Of a stretch of DNA of 64,000 bases, positions 26,951 through 39,333 are shown in pieces. The notes beneath the pieces are model-generated. The model was not told where the DNA came from. It worked only from the letters and a program-made list of their open reading frames with translations, and ran no database searches. The stretch covers positions 45,787-109,786 of the forward strand of contig NZ_BCYR01000014.1 in the NCBI RefSeq assembly GCF_001598295.1. The letters run 5' to 3'. A program made the position numbers and the translations under genes. The stretch comes from Klebsiella ornithinolytica NBRC 105727 = ATCC 31898 (lineage in GTDB: Bacteria > Pseudomonadota > Gammaproteobacteria > Enterobacterales > Enterobacteriaceae). Position 1 is the stretch's first letter. Each line of letters opens with the position of its first letter.

Positions 26951-28459
26951 GTGGAAACCAAAGATCTGATTGTGATAGGGGGAGGCATCAACGGTGCCGG
27001 TATCGCGGCAGACGCCGCCGGGCGTGGTTTATCCGTACTGATGCTGGAAGCGCGCGATCTCGCATGCGCCACTTCCAGCGCCAGTTCGAAGCTGATTCAC
27101 GGCGGGCTGCGCTACCTTGAACACTATGAATTCCGCCTGGTCAGCGAAGCGCTGGCCGAACGCGAAGTGCTGTTAAAAATGGCGCCGCATCTCGCTTTTC
27201 CCATGCGCTTTCGCCTGCCGCATCGCCCGCACCTGCGCCCGGCCTGGATGATCCGTATCGGTCTGTTTATGTACGATCACCTCGGGAAACGCACCAGCTT
27301 ACCCGGTTCGACCGGCTTGCGATTTGGCGCAGAATCGGTATTAAAACCTGAAATCGTGCGCGGTTTCGAATATTCCGACTGCTGGGTAGACGATGCGCGT
27401 CTGGTACTGGCTAACGCGCAGATGGTGGTACGCAAAGGTGGCGAGGTCCGGACTCGTACCCGGGCAATTTCGGCAAAACGCGAAAACGGCCTGTGGATTG
27501 TCGAGGCGGAAGATATCGATACCGGCGAGAAATTCACCTGGCAGGCCCGTGGCCTGGTCAATGCGACCGGCCCGTGGGTCAAACACTTCTTTGACGAAGG
27601 GATGCATCTGCGCTCACCGTACGGCATTCGCCTGATTAAAGGCAGCCACATCGTGGTGCCGCGCGTGCACACCCAGAAACAGGCCTACATTCTGCAAAAC
27701 GAAGACAAACGGATTGTGTTCGTGATCCCGTGGATGGATGAGTTCTCGATAATCGGTACCACCGACGTTGAGTACAATGGCGACCCGCAGAAAGTGGCGA
27801 TCGATGACAACGAGATCAACTATTTGCTGAACGCCTATAACGCGCACTTCAAAAAGACGCTGTCCCGCGACGATATCGTCTGGACCTACTCCGGCGTCCG
27901 TCCGCTGTGCGACGATGAATCGGACTCGCCGCAGGCGATTACCCGCGACTACACCCTGGATATCCATGACGAACAGGGCCAGGCGCCGCTGCTGTCGGTA
28001 TTTGGCGGCAAGCTGACAACCTATCGCAAGCTGGCCGAGCACGCGCTGGAAAAACTGACGCCCTACTACAAAGGCATCGGCCCGGCCTGGACCAAAACGG
28101 CCGTGCTGCCCGGCGGGGATATCGACGGCGACCGCGACGATTACGCGGCCAGGCTGCGCCGCCGGTTCTCATTTATCAGCGAATCGATGGCGCGTCACTA
28201 TGCCCGCACCTACGGCAGCAACAGCGAGCTGATCCTCGCAGAGGCGGCATCGATAGCGGATCTGGGTGAGGATTTTGGCCATGAGTTCTATGAAGCCGAG
28301 CTCAAATACCTGGTGGAGCATGAGTGGGTACGCACGCTTGAGGATGCCATCTGGCGCCGGACGAAACAGGGAATGTGGCTGAATGACTCGCAGCAGGCGC
28401 GGATCGGCGAATGGCTGGCGCAGCACGTGGGAAAGTCTGAGCTTTCGCTGGCTTCTTAA
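26951..28459 (+). CDS. glpD: Aerobic glycerol-3-phosphate dehydrogenase
   Basis: Membrane-associated FAD enzyme that oxidises glycerol-3-phosphate to dihydroxyacetone phosphate and passes electrons to quinone. The start is GTG at 26951, aligned with the E. coli ATG (METKDLIVIGG), with AGAGG 8 nt upstream. The product is 502 residues (501 in E. coli). The FAD-binding GGGINGAGIAADAAGRG is at about residues 10-26; the SSKLIHGGLRYLEHYEF signature and C-terminal domain are present. The tandem GlpR operators immediately precede it and the second almost reaches the ribosome binding site. It ends at a bidirectional terminator. Confidence 0.97.
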   Translation: METKDLIVIGGGINGAGIAADAAGRGLSVLMLEARDLACATSSASSKLIHGGLRYLEHYEFRLVSEALAEREVLLKMAPHLAFPMRFRLPHRPHLRPAWMIRIGLFMYDHLGKRTSLPGSTGLRFGAESVLKPEIVRGFEYSDCWVDDARLVLANAQMVVRKGGEVRTRTRAISAKRENGLWIVEAEDIDTGEKFTWQARGLVNATGPWVKHFFDEGMHLRSPYGIRLIKGSHIVVPRVHTQKQAYILQNEDKRIVFVIPWMDEFSIIGTTDVEYNGDPQKVAIDDNEINYLLNAYNAHFKKTLSRDDIVWTYSGVRPLCDDESDSPQAITRDYTLDIHDEQGQAPLLSVFGGKLTTYRKLAEHALEKLTPYYKGIGPAWTKTAVLPGGDIDGDRDDYAARLRRRFSFISESMARHYARTYGSNSELILAEAASIADLGEDFGHEFYEAELKYLVEHEWVRTLEDAIWRRTKQGMWLNDSQQARIGEWLAQHVGKSELSLAS

Positions 28460-28506
28460 GCCCGTACGACCCGCGCTGGCGCGGAGTTTGTCGGGATAGT
28501 GCATAA

Positions 28507-28531
28507 AAAACGGGGCCAGCGGCCCCGTTTT
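28507..28531. terminator. Bidirectional terminator between glpD and glgP
   Basis: A perfect 11-bp stem (AAAACGGGGCC at 28507-28517 with its complement at 28521-28531) and a 3-nt loop, with A-run and T-run on opposite sides. It lies between the convergent ends of glpD and glgP. Confidence 0.92.
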
Positions 28532-28545
28532 CACTGCGTAACCGG

Positions 28546-30993
28546 CTACAGCCGTACCGGGTCGATATGCCAGATATGGTCGGCGTATTCCTGAATCGTA
28601 CGGTCAGAAGAGAAATAGCCCATGTTGGCGATATTATGCATCGCTTTCATCGCCCACTCTTCCGGATGACGATACAGCTCATCCACCTTATCCTGGCAAT
28701 CCACATAGCTACGGTAATCCGCCAGCACCTGATAATGGTCACCAAAGTTGATCAGCGAATCCAGCAGATCGCGATAGCGACCCGGCTCCGACGGGCTGAA
28801 CAGCCCGGTACCGATTTGCGTCAGCGCCTGATGCAGCTCCGGATCCTGTTCGTAAAATTCCCGCGGCTTATAGCCGTTACGACGTAGCGCCTCCACCTGT
28901 TCTGCGGTATTGCCGAAGATAAAAATATTATCCTCGCCCACGTGCTCCAGCATTTCGACGTTCGCGCCGTCCAGGGTACCGATGGTCAAAGCGCCGTTAA
29001 GCGCAAATTTCATATTACTGGTTCCGGAAGCTTCCGTACCCGCCAGCGAGATCTGCTCTGAAAGATCCGCCGCCGGAATAATCAGCTGCGCAAGGCTAAC
29101 GCTGTAGTTCGGGACAAACACCACTTTTAGCTTATCGCCAATCTGCGGATCGTTGTTCACCACCGCCGCCACATCGTTAATGAGATGAATAATGTGCTTG
29201 GCCATGTAATAAGCCGAGGCGGCTTTCCCGGCAAAGATATTCACGCGCGGTACCCATACGGCGTCAGGATCGGCCTTAATACGGTTGTAGCGGGTAATCA
29301 CGTGCAGGACATTCATCAGCTGACGCTTGTACTCGTGGATACGTTTGATTTGCACGTCGAACAGCGCTTTCGGGTTCACCACCACATTCAGCTGATGAGC
29401 AATCACGTTTGCCAGACGCTGCTTATTCTCCAGCTTCGCCTGACGTACGGCCTGATTGACCGTCGGATAGTCAATATGCTGCTCCAGCTCCTGCAGTTGG
29501 CTGAGGTCGGTACGCCAGGTACGACCGATGTTCTCGTCCAGCACCTTCGACAACGGCGGATTCGCCAGCGCCAGCCAGCGACGCGGCGTCACGCCGTTGG
29601 TGACGTTAATAAAGCGCATCGGGAAAATCTTCGCGAAGTCGGCAAACAACGACTCCACCATCAGCCGGGAGTGCAGTTCGGAAACGCCGTTCACCTTATG
29701 ACTAATCACCACCGCCAGCCACGCCATGCGCACCCGGCGGCCGTTGGATTCGTCAATAATCGACGTGCGACTTAGCAGCGCCGTATCATTAGGATACTGC
29801 TCCTGCAGCGTCTTCAGGAAGTAGTCATTGATCTCGAAAATAATCTGCAAATGGCGCGGCAGAATTTTCCCCAGCATATCGACAGGCCAGGTCTCGAGCG
29901 CTTCACTCATCAACGTATGGTTGGTGTAGGAGAACACCTGGCAGGTGACTTCAAACGCCTCATCCCAGCCGAACTTATGCTCATCAATCAGCAGGCGCAT
30001 CAGCTCCGGAATCGACAGCACCGGATGGGTGTCGTTAAGGTGAATCGCAATTTTGTCTGCCAGGTTAGCAAAGGTTTTATGCAGCTGATAATGGCGGTTG
30101 AGAATATCCTGTACCGTCGCGGAGACGAGGAAATATTCCTGACGCAGGCGCAGCTCGCGCCCGGAGTAGGTCGAGTCGTCCGGATACAGTACCCGGGAGA
30201 CGTTTTCGGAATGGTTTTTATCTTCCACCGCCGCGAAGTAATCACCCTGATTAAATTTACCGAGGTTAATCTCGCTGCTGGCCTGGGCGCTCCACAGACG
30301 GAGCGTGTTGGTCGCATCGGTATCAAAACCCGGGATAATCTGATCGTAGGCTTCCGCCAGGATCTCTTCGGTTTCAACCCAGCGCGACTGTTTACCTTCC
30401 TGCTGAATGCGTCCGCCGAAGCGCACTTTGTAACGCGTATTATGCCGTTCAAATTCCCACGGGTTGCCGTACTCGAGCCAGTAATCCGGCGACTCTTTCT
30501 GCCGGCCGTCAACGATGTTTTGCTTAAACATCCCGTAGTCATAGCGGATACCGTAACCACGGCCAGGCAGGCCCAGGGCCGCCAGCGAATCGAGGAAACA
30601 GGCGGCCAGGCGCCCAAGACCGCCATTACCCAGCCCCGGGTCATTCTCTTCGTCAATCAGCTCTTCAAGGTTCAGCCCCATCTCTTCCAGCGCGCTGTTC
30701 ACATCTTCGTAGATGCCCAACGACAGCAAGGCGTTAGAAAGCGTACGGCCAATCAGAAACTCCATCGACAGGTAATAAACCTGGCGTACTTCCTGAGAAA
30801 GCTGAGCACGATTAGAGCGCAGCCAGCGCTCCACCATACGGTCGCGGACGGCAAACAGCGTGGCGTTGAGCCACTCATGCTTATTGGCGATAGCCGGATC
30901 TTTACCAATGATAAACATCAGCTTATAGGCAATAGAGTGCTTTAACGCCTCAACGCTCAGCGTGGGTGATGCATAGCTAAAGGGTACATTCAT
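28546..30993 (-). CDS. glgP: Glycogen phosphorylase
   Basis: PLP enzyme that releases glucose-1-phosphate from glycogen ends. The product is 815 residues, as in E. coli. PLP-lysine motif [26 protein letters not shown]; also [33 protein letters not shown]. It is the last gene of the glgBXCAP operon, 17 bp after glgA. It differs from MalP by its longer N-terminal region, which fits a glycogen rather than oligosaccharide substrate. Confidence 0.97.
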   Translation of the reverse strand: MNVPFSYASPTLSVEALKHSIAYKLMFIIGKDPAIANKHEWLNATLFAVRDRMVERWLRSNRAQLSQEVRQVYYLSMEFLIGRTLSNALLSLGIYEDVNSALEEMGLNLEELIDEENDPGLGNGGLGRLAACFLDSLAALGLPGRGYGIRYDYGMFKQNIVDGRQKESPDYWLEYGNPWEFERHNTRYKVRFGGRIQQEGKQSRWVETEEILAEAYDQIIPGFDTDATNTLRLWSAQASSEINLGKFNQGDYFAAVEDKNHSENVSRVLYPDDSTYSGRELRLRQEYFLVSATVQDILNRHYQLHKTFANLADKIAIHLNDTHPVLSIPELMRLLIDEHKFGWDEAFEVTCQVFSYTNHTLMSEALETWPVDMLGKILPRHLQIIFEINDYFLKTLQEQYPNDTALLSRTSIIDESNGRRVRMAWLAVVISHKVNGVSELHSRLMVESLFADFAKIFPMRFINVTNGVTPRRWLALANPPLSKVLDENIGRTWRTDLSQLQELEQHIDYPTVNQAVRQAKLENKQRLANVIAHQLNVVVNPKALFDVQIKRIHEYKRQLMNVLHVITRYNRIKADPDAVWVPRVNIFAGKAASAYYMAKHIIHLINDVAAVVNNDPQIGDKLKVVFVPNYSVSLAQLIIPAADLSEQISLAGTEASGTSNMKFALNGALTIGTLDGANVEMLEHVGEDNIFIFGNTAEQVEALRRNGYKPREFYEQDPELHQALTQIGTGLFSPSEPGRYRDLLDSLINFGDHYQVLADYRSYVDCQDKVDELYRHPEEWAMKAMHNIANMGYFSSDRTIQEYADHIWHIDPVRL

Positions 30994-31010
30994 CGCAATG
31001 ACTCCTGTGG

Positions 31011-32444
31011 TTACAGCAAGCGTTGATAAAGTTCGCGATAAGAGTGCGCCGCGACCTGCCAGCTAAAATCCATATTCATCGCCTGACGCTGAACGTAACG
31101 CCAGAGCGACGGGCGCGACCACAGCACGAACGCGCGCCGAATTGCCCGCAGCAGCGATAGTGCATTGCTGTCTTCAAAGACAAAACCGCTGGCTACGCCA
31201 TCGGCCAGATTTTCCAGCGAACTGTCGGTCACGGTATCCGCCAGACCACCGGTACGCCGCACCAGCGGCAGCGTGCCGTACTTCAGGCCATACAACTGGG
31301 TTAAGCCACAGGGCTCGAAACGGCTGGGAACCAGAATCACGTCGGCGCCCCCCATAATGCGGTGTGAAAAGGCCTCGTGATAACCAATCTGCACGCCAAC
31401 TTTGCCCGGATGCTCGGCGGCCGCAGCCAGAAAACCTTCCTGCAGTACCGGGTCCCCTGCGCCAAGCAGCGCCAGCTGCCCACCCTGCTCAAGCAGGCCC
31501 GGCAGCGCTTCGAGAACTAAATCCAGCCCTTTCTGGCTGGTCAGACGGCTGACCACGGCGAACAGCGGGGCTTTGTCGTCGACTTTCAGCCCCATCGCAA
31601 TTTGCAGCTGGCGCTTGTTCTCCGCTTTGTCTTCAAGGCGATCGCGGTCATAACGCGACGCCAGCAGCAGGTCGCTCTCCGGGTTCCAGATACCCGCATC
31701 CACACCGTTCAGGATCCCCGATAGCCGCCCCTCGTGCTGGCGCTGACGCAGCAGCCCTTCCATGCCGTAGGCAAATTGCGGTTCGGTTATTTCACGCGCG
31801 TAGGTCGGGCTGACCGCCGTAATATGATCGGCGTAATAGAGCCCGGACTTGAGGAACGAGATCTGGCCGTTGAACTCCAGACCATGCATGTTATAGAACG
31901 ACCACGGCAGTTCGATCTCATTCATGTGCCAGGAGTAGAACATCCCCTGATAGGCCAGATTGTGTACCGTAAAGACCGATTTCGCCGGTCGTCCACGCGC
32001 GGCCAGATAGGCAGGAGTCAGGCCTGCATGCCAGTCGTGAGCATGCACGACCTCAGGACGCCAGAAAGGGTCCAGTCCGCAGGCCATCTCGCTGCCTACC
32101 CACCCCAGCAGCGCAAAACGCAGCACGTTGTCGGTGTAAGCATGTTGGTTGGTGTCGTGGTAAGGGCTCCCTGGGCGGTCGTAGAGATGCGGGGCATCAA
32201 TCAAATAGATCCCCACGCCGTTATAGTGACCAAACAGCAGCGTCATGCGTCCGGCAAAAGTATCCCGGCGCGTCACCACCTGCGCATCGGTGACGCCACG
32301 GCGAATGTCCGGGAACGCCGGCAGCAGCACGCGCGTATCGATACCCTCAGCGATTTGCGCCGCAGGCAGCGCGCCGATTACATCCGCCAGACCGCCGGTT
32401 TTTAACAGCGGGAACATCTCTGAACATACATGTAAGACCTGCAT
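31011..32444 (-). CDS. glgA: Glycogen synthase (ADP-glucose)
   Basis: GT5 enzyme that elongates alpha-1,4-glucan from ADP-glucose. The product is 477 residues, as in E. coli. The N-terminal KTGGLADV motif (Lys15) binds ADP-glucose; the C-terminal acceptor/donor segment reads [20 protein letters not shown]. The start overlaps the glgC stop by one base (TAATG at 32444), so translation is coupled to glgC. Confidence 0.98.
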   Translation of the reverse strand: MQVLHVCSEMFPLLKTGGLADVIGALPAAQIAEGIDTRVLLPAFPDIRRGVTDAQVVTRRDTFAGRMTLLFGHYNGVGIYLIDAPHLYDRPGSPYHDTNQHAYTDNVLRFALLGWVGSEMACGLDPFWRPEVVHAHDWHAGLTPAYLAARGRPAKSVFTVHNLAYQGMFYSWHMNEIELPWSFYNMHGLEFNGQISFLKSGLYYADHITAVSPTYAREITEPQFAYGMEGLLRQRQHEGRLSGILNGVDAGIWNPESDLLLASRYDRDRLEDKAENKRQLQIAMGLKVDDKAPLFAVVSRLTSQKGLDLVLEALPGLLEQGGQLALLGAGDPVLQEGFLAAAAEHPGKVGVQIGYHEAFSHRIMGGADVILVPSRFEPCGLTQLYGLKYGTLPLVRRTGGLADTVTDSSLENLADGVASGFVFEDSNALSLLRAIRRAFVLWSRPSLWRYVQRQAMNMDFSWQVAAHSYRELYQRLL

Positions 32445-33739
32445 TATCGCTCCTGTTTATGCCCCAACTTCCGCAACATATCACGCGTCACCAGCACGAT
32501 ACCTTCCTCTGAACGGTAGAACCGACGCGCATCTTCTTCCGCGTGTTCGCCGATCACCATGCCCTCAGGAATCACGCAGGCACGATCGATTACGCAGCGG
32601 CGCAGGCGGCATGAGCGCCCCACCCACACTTCTGGCAATAAGACTGCCGAATCAATATTACAGAATGAATTCACGCGCACGCGCGGGAACAGCACCGATT
32701 GCACCACCACGGAGCCGGAGATAATACAGCCGCCGGAAACCAGCGAGTTCAACGTCATACCGTGACTACCAGAGCGGTCCTGAACGAACTTCGCGGGCGG
32801 CAGAGACTCCATATGGGTGCGAATCGGCCAGTTCTGATCGTACATATCCAGCTCCGGCGTCACCGAAGCCAGGTCAAGGTTCGCTTTCCAGTAGGCTTCA
32901 AGCGTACCCACATCGCGCCAGTACGGTTCCGCATCCGGGTCAGACTGCACGCAGGAGAGCGGGAAAGGATGTGCATAAGCCATGCCAGCTTCAGTGATCT
33001 TCGGAATAATATCTTTACCGAAATCGTGGCTGGAGTTTTCGTCGTTATCATCTTCAGTCAGCAGTTCATAAAGATAATCTGCATCAAAGACATAGATCCC
33101 CATGCTGGCCAGCGATTTGGTCTCATCGCTCGGCATTGCGGGCGGTACGGCGGGCTTTTCGACAAACTCAATGATCTTGTCGCTCTCATCAACCGCCATC
33201 ACGCCAAAGGCGGATGCCTCTTCGATGGGCACCGGCATACAGGCCACGGTGCAGCGAGCCCCTTTTTCGACGTGATCGATCAACATGCGCGAGTAGTCTT
33301 GCTTGTAAATATGATCGCCGGCGAGGATCACCACATATTCCGCTTTGTAGCGACGAATGATATCGAGGTTCTGCGTCACCGCATCAGCCGTGCCGCGATA
33401 CCAGTTTTCGCCATGCACACGCTGTTGCGCGGGCAGTAAATCCACGAACTCGTTCATTTCTTCACTAAAAAATGACCAGCCGCGTTGGATATGTTGAACC
33501 AGAGTGTGCGATTGATACTGGGTGATGACGCCGATGCGGCGAATACCTGAGTTAATGCAGTTAGATAATGCGAAATCAATTATGCGAAACTTACCGCCAA
33601 AATGGACAGCCGGTTTTGCACGCTTAATAGTTAAGTCCTTAAGCCGGGTACCGCGTCCACCCGCAAGAATCAACGCCACGGTTTTGATGGGGAGCTGACG
33701 CGCCAGCATCAACGGATCGTTCTTTTCTAGCCTAACCAT
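32444..33739 (-). CDS. glgC: Glucose-1-phosphate adenylyltransferase
   Basis: Makes ADP-glucose, the committed step of glycogen synthesis, allosterically activated by fructose-1,6-bisphosphate and inhibited by AMP. The start at 33739 ([17 protein letters not shown]) gives 431 residues, as in E. coli, with AAAGGAG upstream; a longer in-frame start into the glgX gap has no family support. The nucleotide-binding [13 protein letters not shown], the catalytic WYRGTADAV segment and the C-terminal beta-helix are present. It follows glgX after 80 bp, which could hold an internal promoter. Confidence 0.97.
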   Translation of the reverse strand: MVRLEKNDPLMLARQLPIKTVALILAGGRGTRLKDLTIKRAKPAVHFGGKFRIIDFALSNCINSGIRRIGVITQYQSHTLVQHIQRGWSFFSEEMNEFVDLLPAQQRVHGENWYRGTADAVTQNLDIIRRYKAEYVVILAGDHIYKQDYSRMLIDHVEKGARCTVACMPVPIEEASAFGVMAVDESDKIIEFVEKPAVPPAMPSDETKSLASMGIYVFDADYLYELLTEDDNDENSSHDFGKDIIPKITEAGMAYAHPFPLSCVQSDPDAEPYWRDVGTLEAYWKANLDLASVTPELDMYDQNWPIRTHMESLPPAKFVQDRSGSHGMTLNSLVSGGCIISGSVVVQSVLFPRVRVNSFCNIDSAVLLPEVWVGRSCRLRRCVIDRACVIPEGMVIGEHAEEDARRFYRSEEGIVLVTRDMLRKLGHKQER

Positions 33740-33819
33740 GATTAACTCCTTTTTACATCCCAGCCTTCCTGTCCCTCTCACCGCGTAGCGGCCGCGAGTG
33801 CAACCGGAAGCTTCAGGGC

Positions 33820-35796
33820 TTACGACCTTTGAAATACGCACACTCCGTGCGCGGGCCCATGCCAGACAGCCATGACGACCGGATTATCCTCTCCGGCGAA
33901 AGGAGGAACGGCGTGCCACTCCCCCTCAGGTAACTCCATATGCGCCACCTCTGGGGTGGCATTCACCGTCATTAACCAACGGCCAGACAGCAAAATTTGC
34001 AGACGCGCGGTGCCGTGCTGCCATTCATCGGCAGTTAACGGTTGCGCATACTGGTTTAGCCAAACAACGTTGCCGTCCCCTTCCTGCCACCAGCGGTTAC
34101 TGGTTAATGCCGGTATGCATCGACGCAGGTGAATGAGCGCGGCGGTAAATGCCGTCAGCCCGCTATTTGCCTGGTTCCAGTCAAGCCAGGTCAATGCGTT
34201 GTCCTGACAATACGCGTTATTGTTGCCGTGCTGGCTATGACCATGCTCGTCACCCGCCAGCAGCATCGGCGTGCCCTGTGCCAGCAGCAGCGTCGAGAGC
34301 AGGGCATGAACGCTGTCCCGGCGCCGCTCAAGCACATCAAGACTGCCCCCTGTTCCCTCTATACCATGATTGCTGCTGTAGTTATTGTTAGTCCCATCGC
34401 GATTCTCTTCACCATTCGCCTCATTATGTTTCTGATTGAAACAAACGCAGTCGCGCAGGGTGAAGCCATCGTGGGCGGTGATCAGATTCACCGCCGCCGC
34501 GGGCTGGCGACCGTTACGCTGAAAGAGATCGCTGGACGCGGCAAAACGCCGGGCAAACTCGCCCAATGAGATGCTTTGTTGTAACCAGAAGCGCCTGGCG
34601 ACATCGCGAAAATGGTCATTCCATTCGGCAAAAAGCGGCGGGAAGTTTCCCACCTGGTAGCCGCCGGCGCCAATATCCCAGGGTTCGGCAATCAGCTTCA
34701 CGGTCGCCAGCTGCGGATCGTTACGGATCGCTTCAAACAGCGGCGCATCCTGGCGAAATTCCGGCGTGCGTCCCATCACCGAGGCTAAATCAAAGCGAAA
34801 GCCATCGACGTGGCACTCATCGACCCAAAACCGCAGACACTGGCGGGCATACTCCACCACGTCCGGCTGGCTGAGATTGAGCGTATTTCCGCAGCCGGTC
34901 CAGTTGTAGTAATCCCCGTCTTCTCTGATCCAATAATAGTTACGGTTATCGATTCCGCGCAAAGAGAAGGTCGGTCCTTCCAGATCAATTTCAGCACTGT
35001 GGTTCAGCACCACGTCGAGGATCACTTCGATCCCCGCCGCATGCAGCGCCTTTACCGCATCGCGAAACTCATCCAGCGCACGCGCAGGCTCGCTGGCATA
35101 GCGCGGATCGAGCGCGTACATCGCCATTGGGTTATAGCCCCAATAGTTGCTTAATCCCATTCTCTGCAGGCGCGGTTCGCTGGCGAACTGCGCCACCGGC
35201 ATCAGCTCCAGCGCCGTAATGCCGAGGGTCCTGAAGTAATCGATCATCACCGGATGACCCAGCGCTTTATAGGTGCCGCGAATCGACTCCGGCAGCCCGG
35301 GATGCAGCCAGGTCAGCCCTTTAACATGGGCCTCATAGATAACCGTTTCACCCCAGGGGGTTCCCGGCGGCGCATCGTTCTGCCAGTTGTAACGCAGATC
35401 CACAACCTGCGACTTTGGCGCAATCGCCGCGCTGTCACGACGATCGGGAGAAAGATCGCCGCCGTGGAGACGCTCATCATCGGGCAGTACGCCCTCAACC
35501 CGATGACAGCACGGGTCGAGCAGCAGCTTGGCCGGATTAAAGCGGTGCCCCTGCGCCGGATCCCACGGCCCATGCACACGGTAGCCGTAGAGCAGACCCG
35601 GCCCGGCGGCAGCAAGCCAGCCGTGCCAGATATTGCCCGTGCGCGCGGGTAAATCGAACCGCTGCTCATTGCCCTGGGCATCAAATACGCAGAGTTCAAC
35701 CCGCTCGGCATGGGCGGAAAAGAGGGTGAAATTCACCCCCTTTCCGTCATAGCTTGCACCCAACGGCGAAGGTTTTCCGGCCGCCAGTGTCGTCAT
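33820..35796 (-). CDS. glgX: Glycogen debranching enzyme (limit dextrin alpha-1,6-glucohydrolase)
   Basis: GH13 enzyme that removes maltotetraose branches left by GlgP. The start at 35796 ([18 protein letters not shown]) gives 658 residues (657 in E. coli) and overlaps the glgB stop by ATGA (35793-35796). An N-terminal CBM48-like region precedes the catalytic barrel, with [13 protein letters not shown] (nucleophile Asp) and KLIAEPWD (acid Glu), and the family segment [21 protein letters not shown]. It is the second gene of the glg operon. Confidence 0.96.
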   Translation of the reverse strand: MTTLAAGKPSPLGASYDGKGVNFTLFSAHAERVELCVFDAQGNEQRFDLPARTGNIWHGWLAAAGPGLLYGYRVHGPWDPAQGHRFNPAKLLLDPCCHRVEGVLPDDERLHGGDLSPDRRDSAAIAPKSQVVDLRYNWQNDAPPGTPWGETVIYEAHVKGLTWLHPGLPESIRGTYKALGHPVMIDYFRTLGITALELMPVAQFASEPRLQRMGLSNYWGYNPMAMYALDPRYASEPARALDEFRDAVKALHAAGIEVILDVVLNHSAEIDLEGPTFSLRGIDNRNYYWIREDGDYYNWTGCGNTLNLSQPDVVEYARQCLRFWVDECHVDGFRFDLASVMGRTPEFRQDAPLFEAIRNDPQLATVKLIAEPWDIGAGGYQVGNFPPLFAEWNDHFRDVARRFWLQQSISLGEFARRFAASSDLFQRNGRQPAAAVNLITAHDGFTLRDCVCFNQKHNEANGEENRDGTNNNYSSNHGIEGTGGSLDVLERRRDSVHALLSTLLLAQGTPMLLAGDEHGHSQHGNNNAYCQDNALTWLDWNQANSGLTAFTAALIHLRRCIPALTSNRWWQEGDGNVVWLNQYAQPLTADEWQHGTARLQILLSGRWLMTVNATPEVAHMELPEGEWHAVPPFAGEDNPVVMAVWHGPAHGVCVFQRS

Positions 35797-37979
35797 TCTG
35801 CCTCCCGTACCAGCCAAACGGTCGCCAGCGGCGGTAGCGTAATCGAGAGAGAATGCTCACGCCCGTGGCTGGCGATGGCTTCGCTTTCCACGATGCCGCC
35901 GTTACCGGTGTTGCTACCGTGGTAGTGCATCGAGTCGGTATTCAGTTCTTCACGCCAGCGCCCCGGCTGGTTAATCCCGAAACGATAGCCGTAGCGCGGC
36001 ACCGGCGTGAAGTTGCTGGCAACGATAATCTCATTGCCGGCCTTATCGCGACGGACGAAGACAAATACCGAGCGCTCATGATCGTCCACCACCAGCCATT
36101 CAAAGCCGTAGGGGTCAAAATCCAGCTCGTGCAGCGCTTTATGGTGGCGATAGGTATGGTTCAGATCGCGTACCAGGCGCTGGACGCCGTGATGCCAGTT
36201 ATCGCCGCCTTCCAGCAGATGCCAGTCAAGGCTACCGTCGTGGTTCCACTCCCGCCCCTGGGCAAATTCGTTGCCCATAAACAGCAGTTTTTTCCCCGGG
36301 AAGGCAAACATCCAGCCATAGTAGGCGCGCAGGTTGGCAAACTTCTGCCAGGCATCGCCGGGCATCCGGTCAAGAATCGATTTTTTGCCGTGAACCACTT
36401 CATCGTGTGACAGCGGCAGCACGAAGTTTTCGGTGTAGTTGTAGAGCATCCCGAAGGTCATCTTGTCGTGATGATGACGACGATAGATGGGATCGAGCTT
36501 CATGTAGTCGAGGGTGTCATGCATCCAGCCGAGGTTCCATTTGAACCAGAAGCCAAGACCGCCCGTCGAAGACGGTCGTGAAACCCCGGCGAAGTCGGTA
36601 GACTCCTCCGCCATCGTGACCGCTCCCGGCGTCTGTTCACCGAGCACACGGTTGGTATTGCGCAGAAATTCAATCGCTTCGAGGTTTTCCCGGCCGCCGT
36701 ACTCATTGGGCACCCACTCCCCCTCTTTGCGGCTGTAGTCGCGGTAGATCATTGACGCAACCGCATCCACGCGCAGGGCGTCGATCCCGAAGCGCTCAAT
36801 CCAGTACAGCGCGTTCCCGACCAGGAAGTTGCTGACTTCCCGACGACCGTAGTTGTAGATCAGCGTATTCCAGTCCTGGTGATAACCTTCTCGCGGGTCG
36901 CTGTGTTCATACAACGCGGTGCCGTCGAACGATGCCAGCGCAAAGTCATCCGACGGGAAGTGGCCCGGCACCCAGTCGAGAATCACGTTCAGACCCGCGG
37001 CATGGGCAGCATTCAGGAAGTAGCGGAAGTCTTCACGGGTACCAAAACGGCGGGTCGGCGCGTACAGCCCGGTCGGCTGATAGCCCCAGCTGCCGTCGAA
37101 CGGATGTTCGTTTACCGGCAGCAGCTCCAGATGGGTGAAGCCCATCCACTTCGCGTAGGGCACCAGCTGATCGGCCAGTTCACGGTAGCTCAGCCAGAAG
37201 TTGTTATCGGTATGGCGACGCCAGGAGCCCAAATGGACTTCATAGATCGAAATCGGCGCATCAAACTGGTTGGCCTGCTTACGGGACTGCGGCTGTTCGA
37301 CCTTTTCCGGCAGGCCGCAGATAAGCGACGCGCTTTCCGGGCGCATTTGCGCTTCAAAGGCATAAGGGTCGGACTTCACGCGCAGATGGCCGTGGGCGTC
37401 AATCAGTTCAAATTTATACAGCTGGCCATTATGCGCGCCGGGCACAAACAGCTCCCAGATGCCGGACTCTTTGCGCAGGCGCATCGGATGACGGCGGCCA
37501 TCCCAGTAGTTGAACTGTCCGACAACGGAAACCCGACGGGCGTTCGGCGCCCAGACGGAAAAGCGCGTGCCGGTGACGCCGTCCATCGTGTCGGCGTGTG
37601 CCCCCAGCGTTTCATAAGGCCGTAGATGAGTGCCTTCTGACAGCAGCCAGACATCAAGATCCTGCAGCAGCGGACCAAAGCGATAAGGGTCGTCAATCAG
37701 GTTTTGCTGACCGTGCCAGGTGACGGCCAGCTGGTAACGAAAAGGATTTTTTCGGCGCGGCAGTACGCCGCTAAAGAATCCGCGTGAGTCGAGGCATTCG
37801 AGTTTGCCGACTTTGCGCCCGGTTTTCGGTTCAATAACCCATACATCGGTGGCATCGGGTAATAATGCGCGCACTTCCAGACCGGCATCGGTTTGATGCA
37901 TTCCAAGTACGGAAAAGGGATCCGCAAAATGGCCAGAAATAAGCGCATTAATCACGTCTCTATCGATACGATTAGACAT
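35793..37979 (-). CDS. glgB: 1,4-alpha-glucan branching enzyme
   Basis: GH13 enzyme that creates alpha-1,6 branches in glycogen. The product is 728 residues, as in E. coli. An N-terminal CBM48-type domain precedes a barrel containing [18 protein letters not shown] (nucleophile Asp) and TMAEESTDF (acid Glu), with [12 protein letters not shown] nearby. It is the first gene of glgBXCAP. The 247-bp gap to asd should hold the operon promoter; a symmetric GTGCAGCACACTGTGCA-type sequence near 38043 was noted but not assigned. Confidence 0.97.
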   Translation of the reverse strand: MSNRIDRDVINALISGHFADPFSVLGMHQTDAGLEVRALLPDATDVWVIEPKTGRKVGKLECLDSRGFFSGVLPRRKNPFRYQLAVTWHGQQNLIDDPYRFGPLLQDLDVWLLSEGTHLRPYETLGAHADTMDGVTGTRFSVWAPNARRVSVVGQFNYWDGRRHPMRLRKESGIWELFVPGAHNGQLYKFELIDAHGHLRVKSDPYAFEAQMRPESASLICGLPEKVEQPQSRKQANQFDAPISIYEVHLGSWRRHTDNNFWLSYRELADQLVPYAKWMGFTHLELLPVNEHPFDGSWGYQPTGLYAPTRRFGTREDFRYFLNAAHAAGLNVILDWVPGHFPSDDFALASFDGTALYEHSDPREGYHQDWNTLIYNYGRREVSNFLVGNALYWIERFGIDALRVDAVASMIYRDYSRKEGEWVPNEYGGRENLEAIEFLRNTNRVLGEQTPGAVTMAEESTDFAGVSRPSSTGGLGFWFKWNLGWMHDTLDYMKLDPIYRRHHHDKMTFGMLYNYTENFVLPLSHDEVVHGKKSILDRMPGDAWQKFANLRAYYGWMFAFPGKKLLFMGNEFAQGREWNHDGSLDWHLLEGGDNWHHGVQRLVRDLNHTYRHHKALHELDFDPYGFEWLVVDDHERSVFVFVRRDKAGNEIIVASNFTPVPRYGYRFGINQPGRWREELNTDSMHYHGSNTGNGGIVESEAIASHGREHSLSITLPPLATVWLVREAE

Positions 37980-38182
37980 GGTTTCATCCTGTTGTAAGTG
38001 TCGCCCTTTCCTGTATCTGGCGACTTTTTTTGACCTGAACGGTGCAGCACACTGTGCATCCTTCTGCTCCGTCCCACCTTCAGGTAAGGCAACGTTGTCG
38101 TTCCTTACTTAAAGCATAGCCAAGGCTGTCTTACCTCCGTTGGAAAAAATCTAACATCCGCGTTTACTCCTTGTATTACGCA

Positions 38183-38213
38183 AAAAAAAGGAGGTGTAAA
38201 ACACCCCCTTTTG
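38183..38213 (-). terminator. Terminator of asd
   Basis: On the minus strand, AAGGGGGTGT pairs with ACACCTCCTT (one G-U pair) across a short loop, followed by an eight-T run. It lies 13 bp after the asd stop. Confidence 0.85.
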
Positions 38214-38226
38214 GTTCATCCCGTTA

Positions 38227-39333
38227 TCAAGCCAGCTGGCGCAGCATGCGTCGCAGCGGCTCGGCAGCGCCCCACAGGAGCTGGTCACCGACGGTGAAAG
38301 CCGACAGATATTCCGGCCCCATATTCAGCTTACGCAAACGACCCACCGGCGTGGTCAGGGTGCCGGTGACGGCAGCCGGGGTCAGCTCACGCATTGTAAT
38401 ATCACGATCGTTCGGTACGACTTTGGCCCACGGGTTGTGTGCGGCCAACAGTTCTTCAACGGTCGGGATAGAGACATCTTTTTTCAGCTTGATGGTAAAC
38501 GCCTGGCTGTGACAACGCAGCGCGCCAACGCGTACACACAGGCCATCAACCGGAATCACTGACGAGGTGGCGAGAATTTTGTTGGTCTCAGCCTGTCCTT
38601 TCCACTCTTCACGGCTCTGGCCGTTATCCAGCTGTTTGTCGATCCATGGGATCAAACTGCCTGCCAGCGGCACGCCAAAGTTATCAACCGCCAGGTCGCC
38701 GCTGCGGGTCAGCGCCGTCACTTTGCGTTCGATATCCAGAATGGCGGACGCCGGATTCGCCAGCTCTGTCGCCACGTGGCTATGCAGCTGGCCCATCTGG
38801 GTCAGCAGTTCGCGCATGTGACGCGCCCCGCCACCGGATGCCGCCTGGTAAGTGGCCACGCTCACCCACTCCACGAGATCCTGGGCAAACAGGCCGCCGA
38901 GGGACATCAGCATCAGGCTGACGGTACAGTTGCCGCCAACAAACGTTTTCACGCCATTATTCAGACCGGCGGTAATCACATCCTGGTTTACCGGATCAAG
39001 AATAATGATGGCGTCGTCTTTCATGCGCAGCGAAGAGGCGGCGTCAATCCAGTAACCCTGCCAGCCGCTCTCACGCAGCTTCGGATACACGTCGTTGGTA
39101 TAATCCCCGCCCTGGCAGGTCACAATAATGTCCAACGCCTTCAGCGCGTCCAGATCAAACGCGTCCTGCAGCGTACCGCCGGTGCTACCACCAAAGGATG
39201 GAGCAGGCTGCCCCAGCTGAGAGGTGGAGAAAAAAACAGGGCGAATGGCGTCGAAGTCGCGCTCTTCAACCATGCGTTGCATGAGTACAGAGCCGACCAT
39301 TCCGCGCCAGCCGATAAAACCAACATTTTTCAT
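38227..39333 (-). CDS. asd: Aspartate-semialdehyde dehydrogenase
   Basis: NADPH-dependent reduction of aspartyl phosphate to aspartate semialdehyde, the branch point for lysine, diaminopimelate, methionine and threonine. The product is 368 residues (367 in E. coli). The Rossmann start is [18 protein letters not shown]; the active-site cysteine is Cys136 in [21 protein letters not shown] includes the active-site histidine. It is a single gene. E. coli has yhgN upstream; here a 425-bp gap leads to gntU. Confidence 0.97.
   Translation of the reverse strand: MKNVGFIGWRGMVGSVLMQRMVEERDFDAIRPVFFSTSQLGQPAPSFGGSTGGTLQDAFDLDALKALDIIVTCQGGDYTNDVYPKLRESGWQGYWIDAASSLRMKDDAIIILDPVNQDVITAGLNNGVKTFVGGNCTVSLMLMSLGGLFAQDLVEWVSVATYQAASGGGARHMRELLTQMGQLHSHVATELANPASAILDIERKVTALTRSGDLAVDNFGVPLAGSLIPWIDKQLDNGQSREEWKGQAETNKILATSSVIPVDGLCVRVGALRCHSQAFTIKLKKDVSIPTVEELLAAHNPWAKVVPNDRDITMRELTPAAVTGTLTTPVGRLRKLNMGPEYLSAFTVGDQLLWGAAEPLRRMLRQLA

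Noticed and set aside
29851..30945. 364-residue frame antisense to glgP
   Set aside because: Same kind of shadow frame opposite a conserved phosphorylase gene.
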